Below, in pieces: positions 38,361-47,806 of a stretch of DNA of 64,000 nucleotides (positions are counted from its first letter, which is position 1; every line of letters starts with the position of its first letter). The notes under the pieces are model-generated. The model saw only the letters and a list, made by a program, of their open reading frames with translations. It was not told the origin of the DNA and searched no databases. The position numbers and the translations under genes are program-made. The DNA is from Catellatospora sp. TT07R-123 (GTDB lineage: Bacteria; Actinomycetota; Actinomycetes; Mycobacteriales; Micromonosporaceae), in the NCBI RefSeq assembly GCF_018327705.1, contig NZ_BNEM01000002.1:2666001-2730000 (forward strand). Reading direction: 5' to 3'.

Positions 38361-39365
38361 TCAGCGGTACTGCGCGCCCAGCGCCCGCAGCCGCGCGTGC
38401 ACGCCCTCGTACACGCTGGTCCGCCCGAGGTAATCCTTGGCCAGCTTGGCGACCATCGTGTAGTTGGTGTCGACCACGTTGCCGACCGGGGCCTCACCGG
38501 CCTGGGTGACCAGCTGGAGCGAGTCCAGCAGGTCCAGCCCCGTCAGCTCCGACACCCAGGTCACCAGGTCGTGCTGGCTGATCCGGTACGCGTCCTCCAG
38601 CGGCCGCGCCGACCCCGTGGAGATCAGGTGCGTGTCGGACTCGATGCGCGGCCACGCCGTGGCCACACCCTTGATCAGCTCGACCGCCACGACGGTCTCC
38701 ATCGCGGCCTCGACCGCGACCCCGGAGACCTCGCCCTGGCCCTGCCGGGCGTGGCCGTCGCCGACGCCGAACAGCGCGCCCTCGACGTTCACGCCGAAGT
38801 ACACGGTCGTCCCGGCCCGCAGCTCCGGGGTGTCCATGTTGCCGCCGTGGGCGTCGGGCGTGATCGTCATCCGGGACTCGAACGCCCCCGGGGCCACGCC
38901 GACGGTCCCGTGCATCGGGTCCAGCGGCAGGTCCACGGTGAAGTCCGAGTTGCGCGCCGAGTAGCGCACGATCCCGGCGGCCTTGTCGATCTCGTACACC
39001 CAGACCCGCTCCTCCAGCGGCGGGTGCAGCATCGCCGTGTGCGAGGTCGCCGTCAGCGCGCCGAAGTGCGGGAAGGTGCTCGACACGGCCCAGTCGCGGG
39101 CCGGGGTGATGGAGACGAAGTGCAGGGCGAGGGTGTCGCCCGGCTCCGCCCCCTCCACGTAGAACGGCCCGGTGACCGGGTTGAGGTACGGGAAGGTGCA
39201 CACCTGGGAGGGCAGGTCGCCGAAGCCCCGCACCAGGCCGCCGAAGCAGTCCTCGGTGCGGATCTTCAGCACGTCCCCGGGGCGTACGCGGGCCAGCGGC
39301 TTGTTCGGGCCGAAGGTGTACGCGTACTGCTCCGGAGTCGGGTTGAACTCGTAGAACTCGCTCAC
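38361..39365 (-). CDS. Acetamidase/formamidase family hydrolase
   Basis: The GTG at 39365 overlaps the permease stop by four bases. The 334-residue protein has the FmdA/AmdA pattern: RVRPGDVLKIRTEDCFGG, NPVTGPFYVEGAEPGDTLALHF, and GVGDGHARQGQGEVSG with the catalytic acidic residues. The family hydrolyses short amides (formamide, acetamide) to ammonia and acid. Coupling to an APC permease suggests that an imported nitrogen compound is broken down in the cytoplasm. Confidence 0.87.
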   Translation of the reverse strand: MSEFYEFNPTPEQYAYTFGPNKPLARVRPGDVLKIRTEDCFGGLVRGFGDLPSQVCTFPYLNPVTGPFYVEGAEPGDTLALHFVSITPARDWAVSSTFPHFGALTATSHTAMLHPPLEERVWVYEIDKAAGIVRYSARNSDFTVDLPLDPMHGTVGVAPGAFESRMTITPDAHGGNMDTPELRAGTTVYFGVNVEGALFGVGDGHARQGQGEVSGVAVEAAMETVVAVELIKGVATAWPRIESDTHLISTGSARPLEDAYRISQHDLVTWVSELTGLDLLDSLQLVTQAGEAPVGNVVDTNYTMVAKLAKDYLGRTSVYEGVHARLRALGAQYR

Positions 39366-40822
39366 GCGGCGTCCGCTTCGTCGCCACCCATACCGGACAG
39401 CTTCGGCCGGCGGCCGACGACGTACAGACCCACCAGGACGATCAGGCCGAGCAGGACCCAGATGCTGCCCCAGATCTGCGTGTAGACCTTCATGTTGATC
39501 AGGACGGCGACCAGCAGGGCGATGCCGGCGATCGGCACGACCAGGTGCAGGAAGTAGTTCTTGCTGCCGTTGCGGACCACGTAGTGCCAGATGACCGAGG
39601 TGTGCAGCAGCAGCCAGGCGAACATGGCACCGAAGTTGACCATGGTGCCGAGCAGCGTGATGCTGTCGTACTCCTTCTCGGTCAGCGCGTACAGCGCGGT
39701 GCCGGAGATGGCCAGGGAGACCACGGCGGTGAGCAGCACCGCGTTGACCGGCGAGGCGTGCTTGGTGGAGACCTTGGCCAGGAACTTCGGCAGCTGCTTG
39801 TCACGCGCCATGGCGAACAGCAGGCGCGACAGCGCGGTCTGGGCCACCATCGAGTCCGGCAGGCCCCACGCGATCGCGGTCGCGGCCAGGCACAGCGTGG
39901 CCAGCCACGGCGCGCCCGCGGCGGCCGCGGCGGCGTCGTAGAAGGCGGAGCCGACGACACCGGCGTCGGTGGTCTCCAGCAGCGCCTTGGAGTCGGTGAA
40001 CAGCGACGCGACCCAGGTCTGCGCGATGAAGATGAGGCCGGCCAGCATCAGCACGACCGACATGGCCCGGCCGACGGTGCGCGAGCCGCCCTTGCTCTCC
40101 TCCGACAGCATCGAGATGCCGTCGAAGCCCAGGAAGCTCAGCGCCGCCACCGACACCGCGCCCAGCACCAGCGAGAAGCTGAAGTTGTCGCCGTTGAAGA
40201 ACGCGCCCGTCCAGTCGCCGTTGCCGCGGCCCGAGGCCAGGCCCGCGATGCCCGCGACCAGGAAGATGCCGAGCACGATCAGCTCACCGGCGATCATGAT
40301 GTTGATCGCGACGGCGGTCAGGCGGATGCCGAAGTAGTTGACGATCGCGTTGATGGCCACGAACGCGACCAGCCACACCCACGGCGACACCGACGGGATC
40401 GCGCCCTCCATGGTCACCGACGCGACCAGGTACAGCAGGCCGGGGACCAGGAAGTAGTCCAGCATGATCGCCCAGCCGGCGAGGAAGCCCGCCGACGGGT
40501 GGATGCCGCGGCCGGCGTAGTTGTACACCGAGCCCGCGATCGGGAACGCCTTGACCATCTGCGCGTACGACGAGGCGGTGAACAGCATGACGACCAGGCC
40601 CGCCAGGTACGCCAGCGCCACCATGCCGCCGGAGGCCTGAAACACCTGGCCGAAGATGGCGAACGGCGCGATCGGCACCATGTAGATGAGGCCGTAGAAC
40701 AGCAGGTCGGTGAAGCTCAGCGACCGGCGCAGCTGCGGGGTGTACCCGAACTTGCTGAGCTCAGGGTCGCCGGGCGGCGTGGTCGGCAGCGACCCCTCCG
40801 CTTGCGGCGTCAGGACAGACAT
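39362..40822 (-). CDS. APC-superfamily amino-acid/amine permease
   Basis: ATG at 40822 follows an AGGAGG site. The 486-residue protein has about twelve membrane segments and the APC features GLIYMVPIAPFAIFGQVF in the first helix pair, ALSFLGFDGISMLSEE, and SRLLFAMARDKQLPKFL. It imports an amino acid, amine or related amide by proton symport. It is translationally coupled to the amidase, which probably uses the imported compound. Confidence 0.88.
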   Translation of the reverse strand: MSVLTPQAEGSLPTTPPGDPELSKFGYTPQLRRSLSFTDLLFYGLIYMVPIAPFAIFGQVFQASGGMVALAYLAGLVVMLFTASSYAQMVKAFPIAGSVYNYAGRGIHPSAGFLAGWAIMLDYFLVPGLLYLVASVTMEGAIPSVSPWVWLVAFVAINAIVNYFGIRLTAVAINIMIAGELIVLGIFLVAGIAGLASGRGNGDWTGAFFNGDNFSFSLVLGAVSVAALSFLGFDGISMLSEESKGGSRTVGRAMSVVLMLAGLIFIAQTWVASLFTDSKALLETTDAGVVGSAFYDAAAAAAGAPWLATLCLAATAIAWGLPDSMVAQTALSRLLFAMARDKQLPKFLAKVSTKHASPVNAVLLTAVVSLAISGTALYALTEKEYDSITLLGTMVNFGAMFAWLLLHTSVIWHYVVRNGSKNYFLHLVVPIAGIALLVAVLINMKVYTQIWGSIWVLLGLIVLVGLYVVGRRPKLSGMGGDEADAA

Positions 40823-40937
40823 GGCAGTGCCTCCTGTGGTATTCGGATGTCTGATGTTCGACGTTTGTGTGGCGCGGCGCGCGCGCCTGCGATCCCATTT
40901 GCAAGTACGCCGAGCTGGTCGGGTAGATCTCCGATCC

Positions 40938-40966
40938 GGACAACTAGTCGGTACGGCTAGTTGTCC
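40938..40966. promoter_or_regulatory. Perfect inverted repeat between XRE gene and permease
   Basis: GGACAACTAG and CTAGTTGTCC are 10-bp arms around nine bases. The right arm overlaps the XRE stop codon, so the structure could end the XRE transcript or be an operator for the permease-amidase operon. Confidence 0.5.
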
Positions 40967-41397
40967 GTGGCCTCCAAAGCGGCCAAAGCATCACGTACGA
41001 ACGGATGAGTCTGCGCCGCTGAAGCGTCCGCCAGCACCATGGCCAGCAACTGCCGCGCATCCGCCGGTGGAAGTCCATCGGCGTCCTTGCGCCTGCGCCG
41101 CCGCCCGTCGCTGGCCTGCTGCTCGGCCCGCACCCGCGGCCACAGCACCGCCAGCACCCCGCCGGTCTCCAGCGCCTCGTCGCACCGGCGCGCCAGATCC
41201 TCCGTCGGCCACCGCTCCCCCGACTCGACCTTGGCGATCATGGCCTCGCTGTGCGGCATCGCCTGCGCCAGCTTGCCCTGTGACAGCCCGCGCACACCGC
41301 GCCACCAGCGCAGCTGGTCGGCGAAGTCGCGCGCCGCGGAGATGGTCTCCACGCGGGCGGAGGTCTGTGTCACTTCGTCCTCCAAGGCCATGTCCAT
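40957..41397 (-). CDS. XRE-family transcriptional regulator
   Basis: The 146-residue protein has a Cro/CI helix-turn-helix at about residues 25-80 (FADQLRWWRGVRGLSQGKLA...MIAKVESGERWPTEDLARRC) and a short helical C-terminus, with basic RRRRRKD. It is next upstream of the permease on the same strand, so it likely controls the permease-amidase operon. Start may be ATG at 41397 or the one at residue 3. Confidence 0.82.
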   Translation of the reverse strand: MDMALEDEVTQTSARVETISAARDFADQLRWWRGVRGLSQGKLAQAMPHSEAMIAKVESGERWPTEDLARRCDEALETGGVLAVLWPRVRAEQQASDGRRRRRKDADGLPPADARQLLAMVLADASAAQTHPFVRDALAALEATDN

Positions 41398-41488
41398 GCC
41401 AGACAGCTCGGCCCCACGTGATCAATCCGAGAATCGTCTGACAGTAAACAACACCCACCGGACCTCGGCCAAGGCGACGGAGAGACAA

Positions 41489-41527
41489 AAGATCAGGGCA
41501 GCTGGGTTAACCAGCTGCCCTGATCTT
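41489..41527 (-). terminator. Intrinsic terminator after the carboxypeptidase gene
   Basis: A perfect 17-bp inverted repeat (41489-41505 and 41511-41527) with loop GTTAA. On the minus strand it lies 48 bases after the carboxypeptidase stop and is followed by TTTTGTCTCT. Confidence 0.85.
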
Positions 41528-41574
41528 CTTAACCGCAGGTTACCGCCGAGTGATCACGGCCGATGCCGCACGCC

Positions 41575-42870
41575 TCAGGAGCAGTACTGCGCCTGCTTGT
41601 TGATCACCTTGTACGGGCAGTCGGCCGCCTCGGCGAACATCAGCACAGCCTCCTTGTTGCGGCTGGTCTGCGCCGGGATGACCTCATCCGGCGGGTAGAA
41701 GCCGCCACCGGAGCCCGACGAGCCCGGGTACATCTCGAACGTGAACGCGAAGATCTTGTGCGTGCCCCACATCCAGTCGATCGAGGTGCCGTCGGCGATG
41801 TAGAGGTCGCTGGACTGCTCCGGGGTGTACCCGTTGGTCGCCGCCATCTGCTGGCCCAGCGTGGCGAACGTGTTGTACTGGTCGGCCGTCATCCCGCTCG
41901 GGTTGTTGGCCGTGGTGTAGCCGAACGGCCACAGCACCAGCTGCGAGTACGTGTGGAAGTCGATGTTGGCCTTGATCTGCTGCACCCCGCCGACGACCCG
42001 GCTGTTGACGAAGTTGCGCAGGTTCGTCGTCTCCGGCGCGGAGAACGACGACGGGCCGCGGTAGGTCTCGCTCGACGTGGAGCCGCTGGAGCCGCCGCAG
42101 CAGCCCCACTGGTAGGACCAGTTGCGGTTGAGGTCGGTGCCGACGTTGCTCGACCCGCTGTTGGGCTGGCGGTTCTTGCGCCACGACCGGTAGGAGCCGG
42201 TCGCGATGTCGTACTCGCCGCCGTCGGGGTTCATGTCCGGCACGATCCAGATCTCGCGGCTGTTGACGATGTTGGTGATCCGCGTGTCGGTGCCGTAGTT
42301 GTCGGCGAACAGGTGCAGCACGTAGAGCGCCATCTCGACGGTCAGGTGCTCGCGCGCGTGCTGATGCGCGTTGATGAGGATCTCGGGCTCGTTCTCGTCG
42401 GTGGCGACGTTGTCCGAGATCTTGATCAGCGGCATCGCCCGGCCCTGGTACGAGTTGCCGATGGTCGACTTCGACATGATCGTGGGGTGCGCCGCGACCA
42501 GCGAGTTGATCTCAGTGGTCATCTCGCTGTAGTCGTGGTAGTTCGAGTCGGCGGACGGGAACGCCTGCGCGACCGCATCGGGCGCCTTCGGCAGCGCCAG
42601 CTCGGTCAGCGTGAAGCCCAGCGCCTTGATGGCCTTGGCCTCGGCGGTGGTCGCCGTGATCTCGATCTTGCCGTCGACGACGGCGTCGATCGAGGCACCG
42701 GTACGGGCGATGGCGTTGCGGTCGGCCAGGGTCTTGGGACCGTTGACCACATACTGCGCCGAGCTGACGATCGGCTCGGCGCTGAACGGGGCGCCCTCGG
42801 CCGGCCCGGTCAGGACCAGGGAACCGAGCAGCGCCGCAGCGGATACGAGGACGGTCAACCGTCGTCGCAT
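41575..42870 (-). CDS. Secreted M14 zinc carboxypeptidase
   Basis: ATG at 42870 follows AGGAGG with five bases. The 431-residue protein has a signal peptide ([16 protein letters not shown]) and a propeptide. The M14 domain has zinc ligands in [14 protein letters not shown] and [12 protein letters not shown], substrate-binding [13 protein letters not shown], and catalytic Glu in [11 protein letters not shown]. It releases C-terminal residues from peptides outside the cell. It is monocistronic, with a strong terminator. Confidence 0.9.
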   Translation of the reverse strand: MRRRLTVLVSAAALLGSLVLTGPAEGAPFSAEPIVSSAQYVVNGPKTLADRNAIARTGASIDAVVDGKIEITATTAEAKAIKALGFTLTELALPKAPDAVAQAFPSADSNYHDYSEMTTEINSLVAAHPTIMSKSTIGNSYQGRAMPLIKISDNVATDENEPEILINAHQHAREHLTVEMALYVLHLFADNYGTDTRITNIVNSREIWIVPDMNPDGGEYDIATGSYRSWRKNRQPNSGSSNVGTDLNRNWSYQWGCCGGSSGSTSSETYRGPSSFSAPETTNLRNFVNSRVVGGVQQIKANIDFHTYSQLVLWPFGYTTANNPSGMTADQYNTFATLGQQMAATNGYTPEQSSDLYIADGTSIDWMWGTHKIFAFTFEMYPGSSGSGGGFYPPDEVIPAQTSRNKEAVLMFAEAADCPYKVINKQAQYCS

Positions 42871-43053
42871 GAATGCCTCCTGTAGGGGGTTGAGGAGGCT
42901 CCCAGCAGACCATCAGGAACATGGTCATTGCAATATGTCGATCATTAAATGTGATTGACGGCGGTCCCGGCTGCCGCGACATCACCGGCCCGGCGACAGC
43001 AAACGGGAATACCGCCCGGCAGCCGGACCGCCGAGCGGGTAGGCTCGGCGACG

Positions 43054-43323
43054 ATGAAACTGGTACTGGACCTGCACGAGATCTTCAACAAAGGACGCGA
43101 CATCGAGCGCGCCCTGAACGACATCATGGCCGAGGCGGTCGCCAAGAAGGCGCCGATGATCGAGATCATCCCCGGCAAGGGCTCCGGCGCGCTCAAGAAG
43201 ACCGTGCTGCGGTTCCTGGAGCAGAAGGAGATCAAGGCCATGTACCACCGGGTCGAGAAGGACTCCAAGAACTTCGGCCGCCTGTTCGTGCACTTCAAGC
43301 ACACCAAACCCGGCCGCAAGTAG
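43054..43323 (+). CDS. Small Smr-domain protein
   Basis: ATG at 43054 follows TAGGCT by eight bases, a leaderless arrangement; the longer frame from 42955 lacks a start signal. The 89-residue protein is a stand-alone Smr domain: LVLDLHEIFNKGRDI, then IEIIPGKGSGALKKTVLRFL. Smr domains are nucleases or RNA-binding modules; in MutS2 they nick DNA or act on collided ribosomes. Substrate unknown. Confidence 0.78.
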   Translation: MKLVLDLHEIFNKGRDIERALNDIMAEAVAKKAPMIEIIPGKGSGALKKTVLRFLEQKEIKAMYHRVEKDSKNFGRLFVHFKHTKPGRK

Positions 43324-43374
43324 GCCCACCGCCCCGATCTTGCGGGGTGGCGCCCGCGCCGGGCGTACGGCAGC

Positions 43375-44985
43375 ATGGGGCGCGTGCCGTCGCCGACCTC
43401 ACTGTCCGACATCCGCGCCGAAGCGCTCGCCCGCCGCGACCGCGGCGACCTCAGCAGCGCCCGCGCCCTGCTGGAACAGGCCCTCGACGCCGCCACCATG
43501 ACCGCCGGCGAGGACCACCCCGAGGTGCTGGCCACCGGCCACCTGCTCGCGGGCCTGCACCGGCAGTCCGGCGACCTGTCGGCAGCCCGCCGCGTCCTGG
43601 AGAACGCCCTCTACGCGGGCGCGCACCGGCACGGCGACGACCACCCGGTGCTGCTGGCGATGTCGTACGACCTGGCCGAGATCGCCGACGAGCTCGGCAA
43701 CCGGCACGAGGCCCGCCGCCACTACGCCCGCATCGCCGCGTACGGCACCGCCGCCGGGTTCGACCCGCAGCGCATCGCCGCCGCCCAGGCCTGGCTCGGC
43801 CCCGGCTCGGCCGAGACACCCCGCCCGGTCGCACCCGCTGCCCCCGCCACTGCGGCCACGCCGCCGCCCGCCGAGCGTGACGAGCCCCGCGAACTTCCCA
43901 GCGCCCCGCCGGCGTGGCCGCCGCTGCCCGCCGCCGAGCCCCGGCCCGAACCGGAGCTGCCCGCGCTGCCCCAGCAGCCCCCGGCCCCGCAGCTGCCCGC
44001 CGCGACCGAGCCGGTGCTCGCCACGCCGCCCGCGCCGGTCCACCACCCAGTGGAGCAGGACGAGCCGGTGCCGCCGCGGCTGCTGCAACCACTGCCCGAT
44101 CTGGACCTGCCGCACCTGCGCCGCCCCGGTCAGCCCACCGTCCCGGCGCCGCGCCAGCCCGCCGACGACCATGTCCACCAGCTCCCGCCACCGGCCCCGG
44201 CCACCGACGAGCCGCAGCACCGGCGACCACTGCCACCGGTCCACCCGGCCGATCCGCAGCCGCGCCAGCTGCCGCCGGTGCAGCCGGTCGATCCGCAGGC
44301 GCGCCAGCTGCCGCAGCCGGTCCAGCCGACCGAGCAGCCGCAGCGTCAACTGCCGCCGCCGGTCCAGCCCGTCGATCAGCCGCGGCGCCAGGTGCCGCAG
44401 CCGGTCCAGCCCGTCGAGCCGCAGTACCGGCAGCAGCCGCAGGCGGTCCAGCCGGTCGAGCGGCCGGAATACCGCCAGCCTCAGCAGCCCGCGGCCGTGC
44501 CCACGGCCATGCCCGCGCCGGTGGTGCTGGCCCCGGCCGGGCCGACCGCCGCGCCGCCGCCGGCGCCGCGCGGACGCGGACCGGTGATCGCGGCGGTCAC
44601 CGCGGCGGTGGTCGCGATCCTCGCCGCGGCCGTCACCCTGGTCATGGTCGTGCTGCCGCGCCAGGACGACCCGCAGTCGCCCGGCACCGGCGTCCAGGGA
44701 CCGGCCACCGACCTGTTCCTCACCGAGCACAGCGACAAGATCACCCTCAGCTGGTCCGACCCGTCCCACGGCATCGCCGCACAGTGGATCCTGGTCGGCC
44801 GCCCCGGCGAGGAGCTGCAACGGTGGGCGTCGCCGCAGAACGGGGTGACCGAGTTCACCTTCGACGGCCTGAACCCGAAGTTCGACTACTGCTTCGCGGT
44901 GATGAGCATCTACTCGACAGACGACCTCCGCCGTTCGGCTCCAGTCTGTACAAATCGTACGGACAAACCCTCACCGACCAGTTGA
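43375..44985 (+). CDS. TPR/proline-glutamine-rich membrane protein with FN3-like C-terminus
   Basis: Start is ATG at 43375 or GTG at 43384; neither has a clear Shine-Dalgarno. The 536-residue product has N-terminal tetratricopeptide repeats (RGDLSSARALLEQAL; SGDLSAARRVLENAL). A long Pro/Gln-rich region at about residues 150-390 carries repeated QPVQPV units. One membrane segment is near residue 410 (AAVTAAVVAILAAAVTLVMVVL). An extracellular fibronectin-III-like domain (ITLSWSDPSHGIAAQWILVG) ends the protein. It lies 119 bases upstream of the FN3-repeat operon and may belong to it functionally. The cell-surface role is inferred. Confidence 0.72.
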   Translation: MGRVPSPTSLSDIRAEALARRDRGDLSSARALLEQALDAATMTAGEDHPEVLATGHLLAGLHRQSGDLSAARRVLENALYAGAHRHGDDHPVLLAMSYDLAEIADELGNRHEARRHYARIAAYGTAAGFDPQRIAAAQAWLGPGSAETPRPVAPAAPATAATPPPAERDEPRELPSAPPAWPPLPAAEPRPEPELPALPQQPPAPQLPAATEPVLATPPAPVHHPVEQDEPVPPRLLQPLPDLDLPHLRRPGQPTVPAPRQPADDHVHQLPPPAPATDEPQHRRPLPPVHPADPQPRQLPPVQPVDPQARQLPQPVQPTEQPQRQLPPPVQPVDQPRRQVPQPVQPVEPQYRQQPQAVQPVERPEYRQPQQPAAVPTAMPAPVVLAPAGPTAAPPPAPRGRGPVIAAVTAAVVAILAAAVTLVMVVLPRQDDPQSPGTGVQGPATDLFLTEHSDKITLSWSDPSHGIAAQWILVGRPGEELQRWASPQNGVTEFTFDGLNPKFDYCFAVMSIYSTDDLRRSAPVCTNRTDKPSPTS

Positions 44986-45104
44986 CCAGCTCCGCCTGAA
45001 CTTTCCCCCGTCACATGCAGCGCCTAGGATGACGGCGGCTTCATGGACGAACGCCAGTCAGCGGGGTCTCCAGTGCCCTGCGCTCTAGGGGGAGGGGCCG
45101 GTCC

Positions 45105-47750
45105 ATGGCGGATCTGTCACCAGGCGCGATCACACGAAAAGCACGGACAAAGGGCGGCATCGTCACCATCGTGACGGTGCTCGCGCTCGTGGCAGGGATA
45201 GGCGTGACCTGGTTCGGGCTCAGCGCCAACGACCAGGTGTCGGCCAACTACGACGCCAGCGCGTGGCTGTGGAGCCTGACCAAGGGCGAGCTCGCCCGGG
45301 TCAACGGCCTGACCGGCAAGGTGGACACCCGCACGCAGGCGCTGACCGCGTCGTCGGGCCACTTCGTCCAGGTCAACCAGTCCGACCGCTACCTGATCGT
45401 GCGCGACGAGTCGACGGGGCGCATCAGCGCCATCGACCCGGCCACGCTGCAGATCACGGCGGCGCAGGAGTCGCAGCAGGGCCTGGGCGTGACCATCGCG
45501 CTACAGGGGGCGTACGCGTTCATCATCGACCCGGTGCAGGGCGTGGTGAGCCAGCTCGACCCGGCGACGCTCCAGCCGATCGGCGAGGAGCTGCACTACC
45601 CGCCGGGCATCACCGGCGGCGTGTTCGACGGCGAGGGTCGGTTGTGGATCGCGGTGCCGAGCCAGGGCACCGTGTCGGCGATCACCCCGGCGAAGTCGGT
45701 GGGCACGGCCGGGGCGGGCGGTGCCGGCGGCGGCAGCCCGTCGCTGGTGCGCACCGAGGCCGTCGCGTCGCCGTCGCACGACCTGGCGCTGTCGGTGCTG
45801 GACAACGGCGTGGCCGTGCTGGACCAGACCACCGGCACGCTGACCACGCTGCGCGGCGCCGACGATCTGCACAAGGTGACCGTCGACCAGGCCGCGGGCG
45901 GTGTCCTCCCCGGCACCAGCACCGGCCCGGACGTCGCGGTGACCGTGGGCGAGGGCCGGCATGTGTACGTCATCACCGGCGACCAGGTCCGCGAGTTCAC
46001 CGTGCCCGGCACCGGCGACCGGCTGCGCGCGGCGGTGCCGTGGGCGGGCCGGTTCTACATCGCCGACGACGCGGCGGGCACCGTGTACGTGCTGGACGGC
46101 AACGGCAACCCGGTCGACGCGATCGCGTTCAAGGACCCGAACGGCCCGCTGGAGCTGGAGGTGCGCGAGAACCACCTGTTCATCAACGCGCCCGGCTCCT
46201 CGACCGCCCGGGTCGTCGACGAGAACAACCACGTCAAGGTGGTGGAGAAGTTCGCCCGCGACGTACTGGGGGCCGAGCCGCCGCCGGCGCCGGTGACCCC
46301 GCCGCCGACGAAGCCGACGGTCGGCAAGCCGGGCATGCCGCGCAGCGTGACGGCGGCCGCCGGTGACAAGCAGGTCCGGTTGAGCTGGGGCAAGGCTCCG
46401 GACAACGGCTCGAAGGTGACCAAGTACGTGATCTCGTGGCCGGGCGCGCCCAAGCCGGTCGAGGTCGGCGCCAACCAGCGGACGTTCGTGGTGCCGGGGC
46501 TGGTCAACGGGCAGACGTACGTGTTCAGCGTGCACGCGGTCAACGGCAAGGGCGCGGGCCAGGACCGGCGCAGCAACCCGGTCATGCCGACCGGTGAGGT
46601 GCCCGACGCGCCGACCGCCGTCACCGCCAAGGCGCAGAACGACGGCACCGTCGACCTGAGCTGGCCCGCCGCCAACGGCCAGGGCCGCAAGATCACCCGG
46701 TACGAGGTCACCGCCGTGTCCGGCGGCTCGTCGGTCGCGATCGGCACCACCAGCGGCGCCGTCAAGCTCACCATCGCCGACGGCGAGCTCGACTACGGCA
46801 CGCAGTACGCGTTCACGGTCGTGGCCGTCAACGACAAGGGCGCGGGCTCGCAGCCGTCCCCGGCCAGCGACACCGTGGTGCCGTTCACCAAGCCCGGCCA
46901 GGTCAAGTCCCTGGCCGCCAGCACGGTCGGCACCGCCAAGGGCACCATCCACGTGACCTGGGGCGCCCCGGCCGACAACGGCCGCCCGATCGACGGCTAC
47001 AAGGTGACGGCGGGCGGCAAGACCCAGACCGTGACCGGCACCAGCGTGAACCTCAACGGGTTCGGCGACGGCGAGGTCGTGACGGTCGACGTCGCCGCGG
47101 TCAACGAGGCGGGCACCGGCGCCAAGGACACCACCAGCGCCAAGACCATCACCGCGCCGGCCGTGTCCGGTCCCAGCACCAGCGACCTCGGCTACAACTC
47201 GATGGTCGTCCACTTCGCCTACGACGACGGCGGCGGCAGCGCCACCTGCACCCTGACCCTCAACGGCAGCAACCGGGGCATCGGCTGCAACACCGGCTCG
47301 GGCGGCTACACCGTCTCCGGGCTGTGGCCGGGCAACACCTACAACTGGACCGTCACCATCACCAACGACGCGGGCAGCGCCACCACGCCCAACCAGGCGC
47401 CCAAGACGCCTGACCTGGCGGCGTGGGCCAAGTGCGCGGGCTGCTCCGACGGTGTGTGGGCGTACAAGCCGAACGGGTCCGGGGTGCTGGCGCAGGACAA
47501 CAACTGCTGCGCGATGAACAAGTACTACAGCAACAACACGCCGGTCACGCCGATCTGCTGGTACCAGGGCGGGGTGACGGCCAACTCGCAGAACCGGGCG
47601 GCCACCCTGAACGCGGCCGGCAACAACGGCAACAAGAAGAGCGACAAGTGGATTAAGGTCAGCAGCACCAACTACCTGCCGTTCGCCTTCGTGAACCTGG
47701 AGAGTTCGGGCAACACCAGCAGCAACTACGACCTGCTGCCGCAGTGTTGA
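45105..47750 (+). CDS. Membrane-anchored beta-propeller/FN3-repeat surface protein
   Basis: ATG at 45105 follows GGGGGAGGGG. The 881-residue protein has one N-terminal membrane segment (VTIVTVLALVAGIGVTWFGL). A seven-bladed propeller-like region lies at about residues 55-390 (RVNGLTGKVDTRTQAL, HVYVITGDQVREF). Four to five fibronectin-III repeats follow (PRSVTAAAGDKQVRLSWG; APTAVTAKAQNDGTVDLSW; KSLAASTVGTAKGTIHVTWG). A cysteine-rich SH3-like end contains CAGCSDGVWAYKPN and ICWYQGG. It heads the conserved actinobacterial group FN3-MoxR-DUF58-TgpA-like, which is thought to assemble or mature surface protein complexes. Confidence 0.82.
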   Translation: MADLSPGAITRKARTKGGIVTIVTVLALVAGIGVTWFGLSANDQVSANYDASAWLWSLTKGELARVNGLTGKVDTRTQALTASSGHFVQVNQSDRYLIVRDESTGRISAIDPATLQITAAQESQQGLGVTIALQGAYAFIIDPVQGVVSQLDPATLQPIGEELHYPPGITGGVFDGEGRLWIAVPSQGTVSAITPAKSVGTAGAGGAGGGSPSLVRTEAVASPSHDLALSVLDNGVAVLDQTTGTLTTLRGADDLHKVTVDQAAGGVLPGTSTGPDVAVTVGEGRHVYVITGDQVREFTVPGTGDRLRAAVPWAGRFYIADDAAGTVYVLDGNGNPVDAIAFKDPNGPLELEVRENHLFINAPGSSTARVVDENNHVKVVEKFARDVLGAEPPPAPVTPPPTKPTVGKPGMPRSVTAAAGDKQVRLSWGKAPDNGSKVTKYVISWPGAPKPVEVGANQRTFVVPGLVNGQTYVFSVHAVNGKGAGQDRRSNPVMPTGEVPDAPTAVTAKAQNDGTVDLSWPAANGQGRKITRYEVTAVSGGSSVAIGTTSGAVKLTIADGELDYGTQYAFTVVAVNDKGAGSQPSPASDTVVPFTKPGQVKSLAASTVGTAKGTIHVTWGAPADNGRPIDGYKVTAGGKTQTVTGTSVNLNGFGDGEVVTVDVAAVNEAGTGAKDTTSAKTITAPAVSGPSTSDLGYNSMVVHFAYDDGGGSATCTLTLNGSNRGIGCNTGSGGYTVSGLWPGNTYNWTVTITNDAGSATTPNQAPKTPDLAAWAKCAGCSDGVWAYKPNGSGVLAQDNNCCAMNKYYSNNTPVTPICWYQGGVTANSQNRAATLNAAGNNGNKKSDKWIKVSSTNYLPFAFVNLESSGNTSSNYDLLPQC

Positions 47751-47806
47751 CAGAGCACCGACGCTGATCGAACGACCGTACTGACCAGACAAAAAGGATA
47801 TAGCTC

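Noticed and set aside
44200-44480. Tandem repeat in the Pro/Gln-rich gene considered as CRISPR-like
   Set aside because: The units are degenerate coding repeats in frame with the protein, without spacers.
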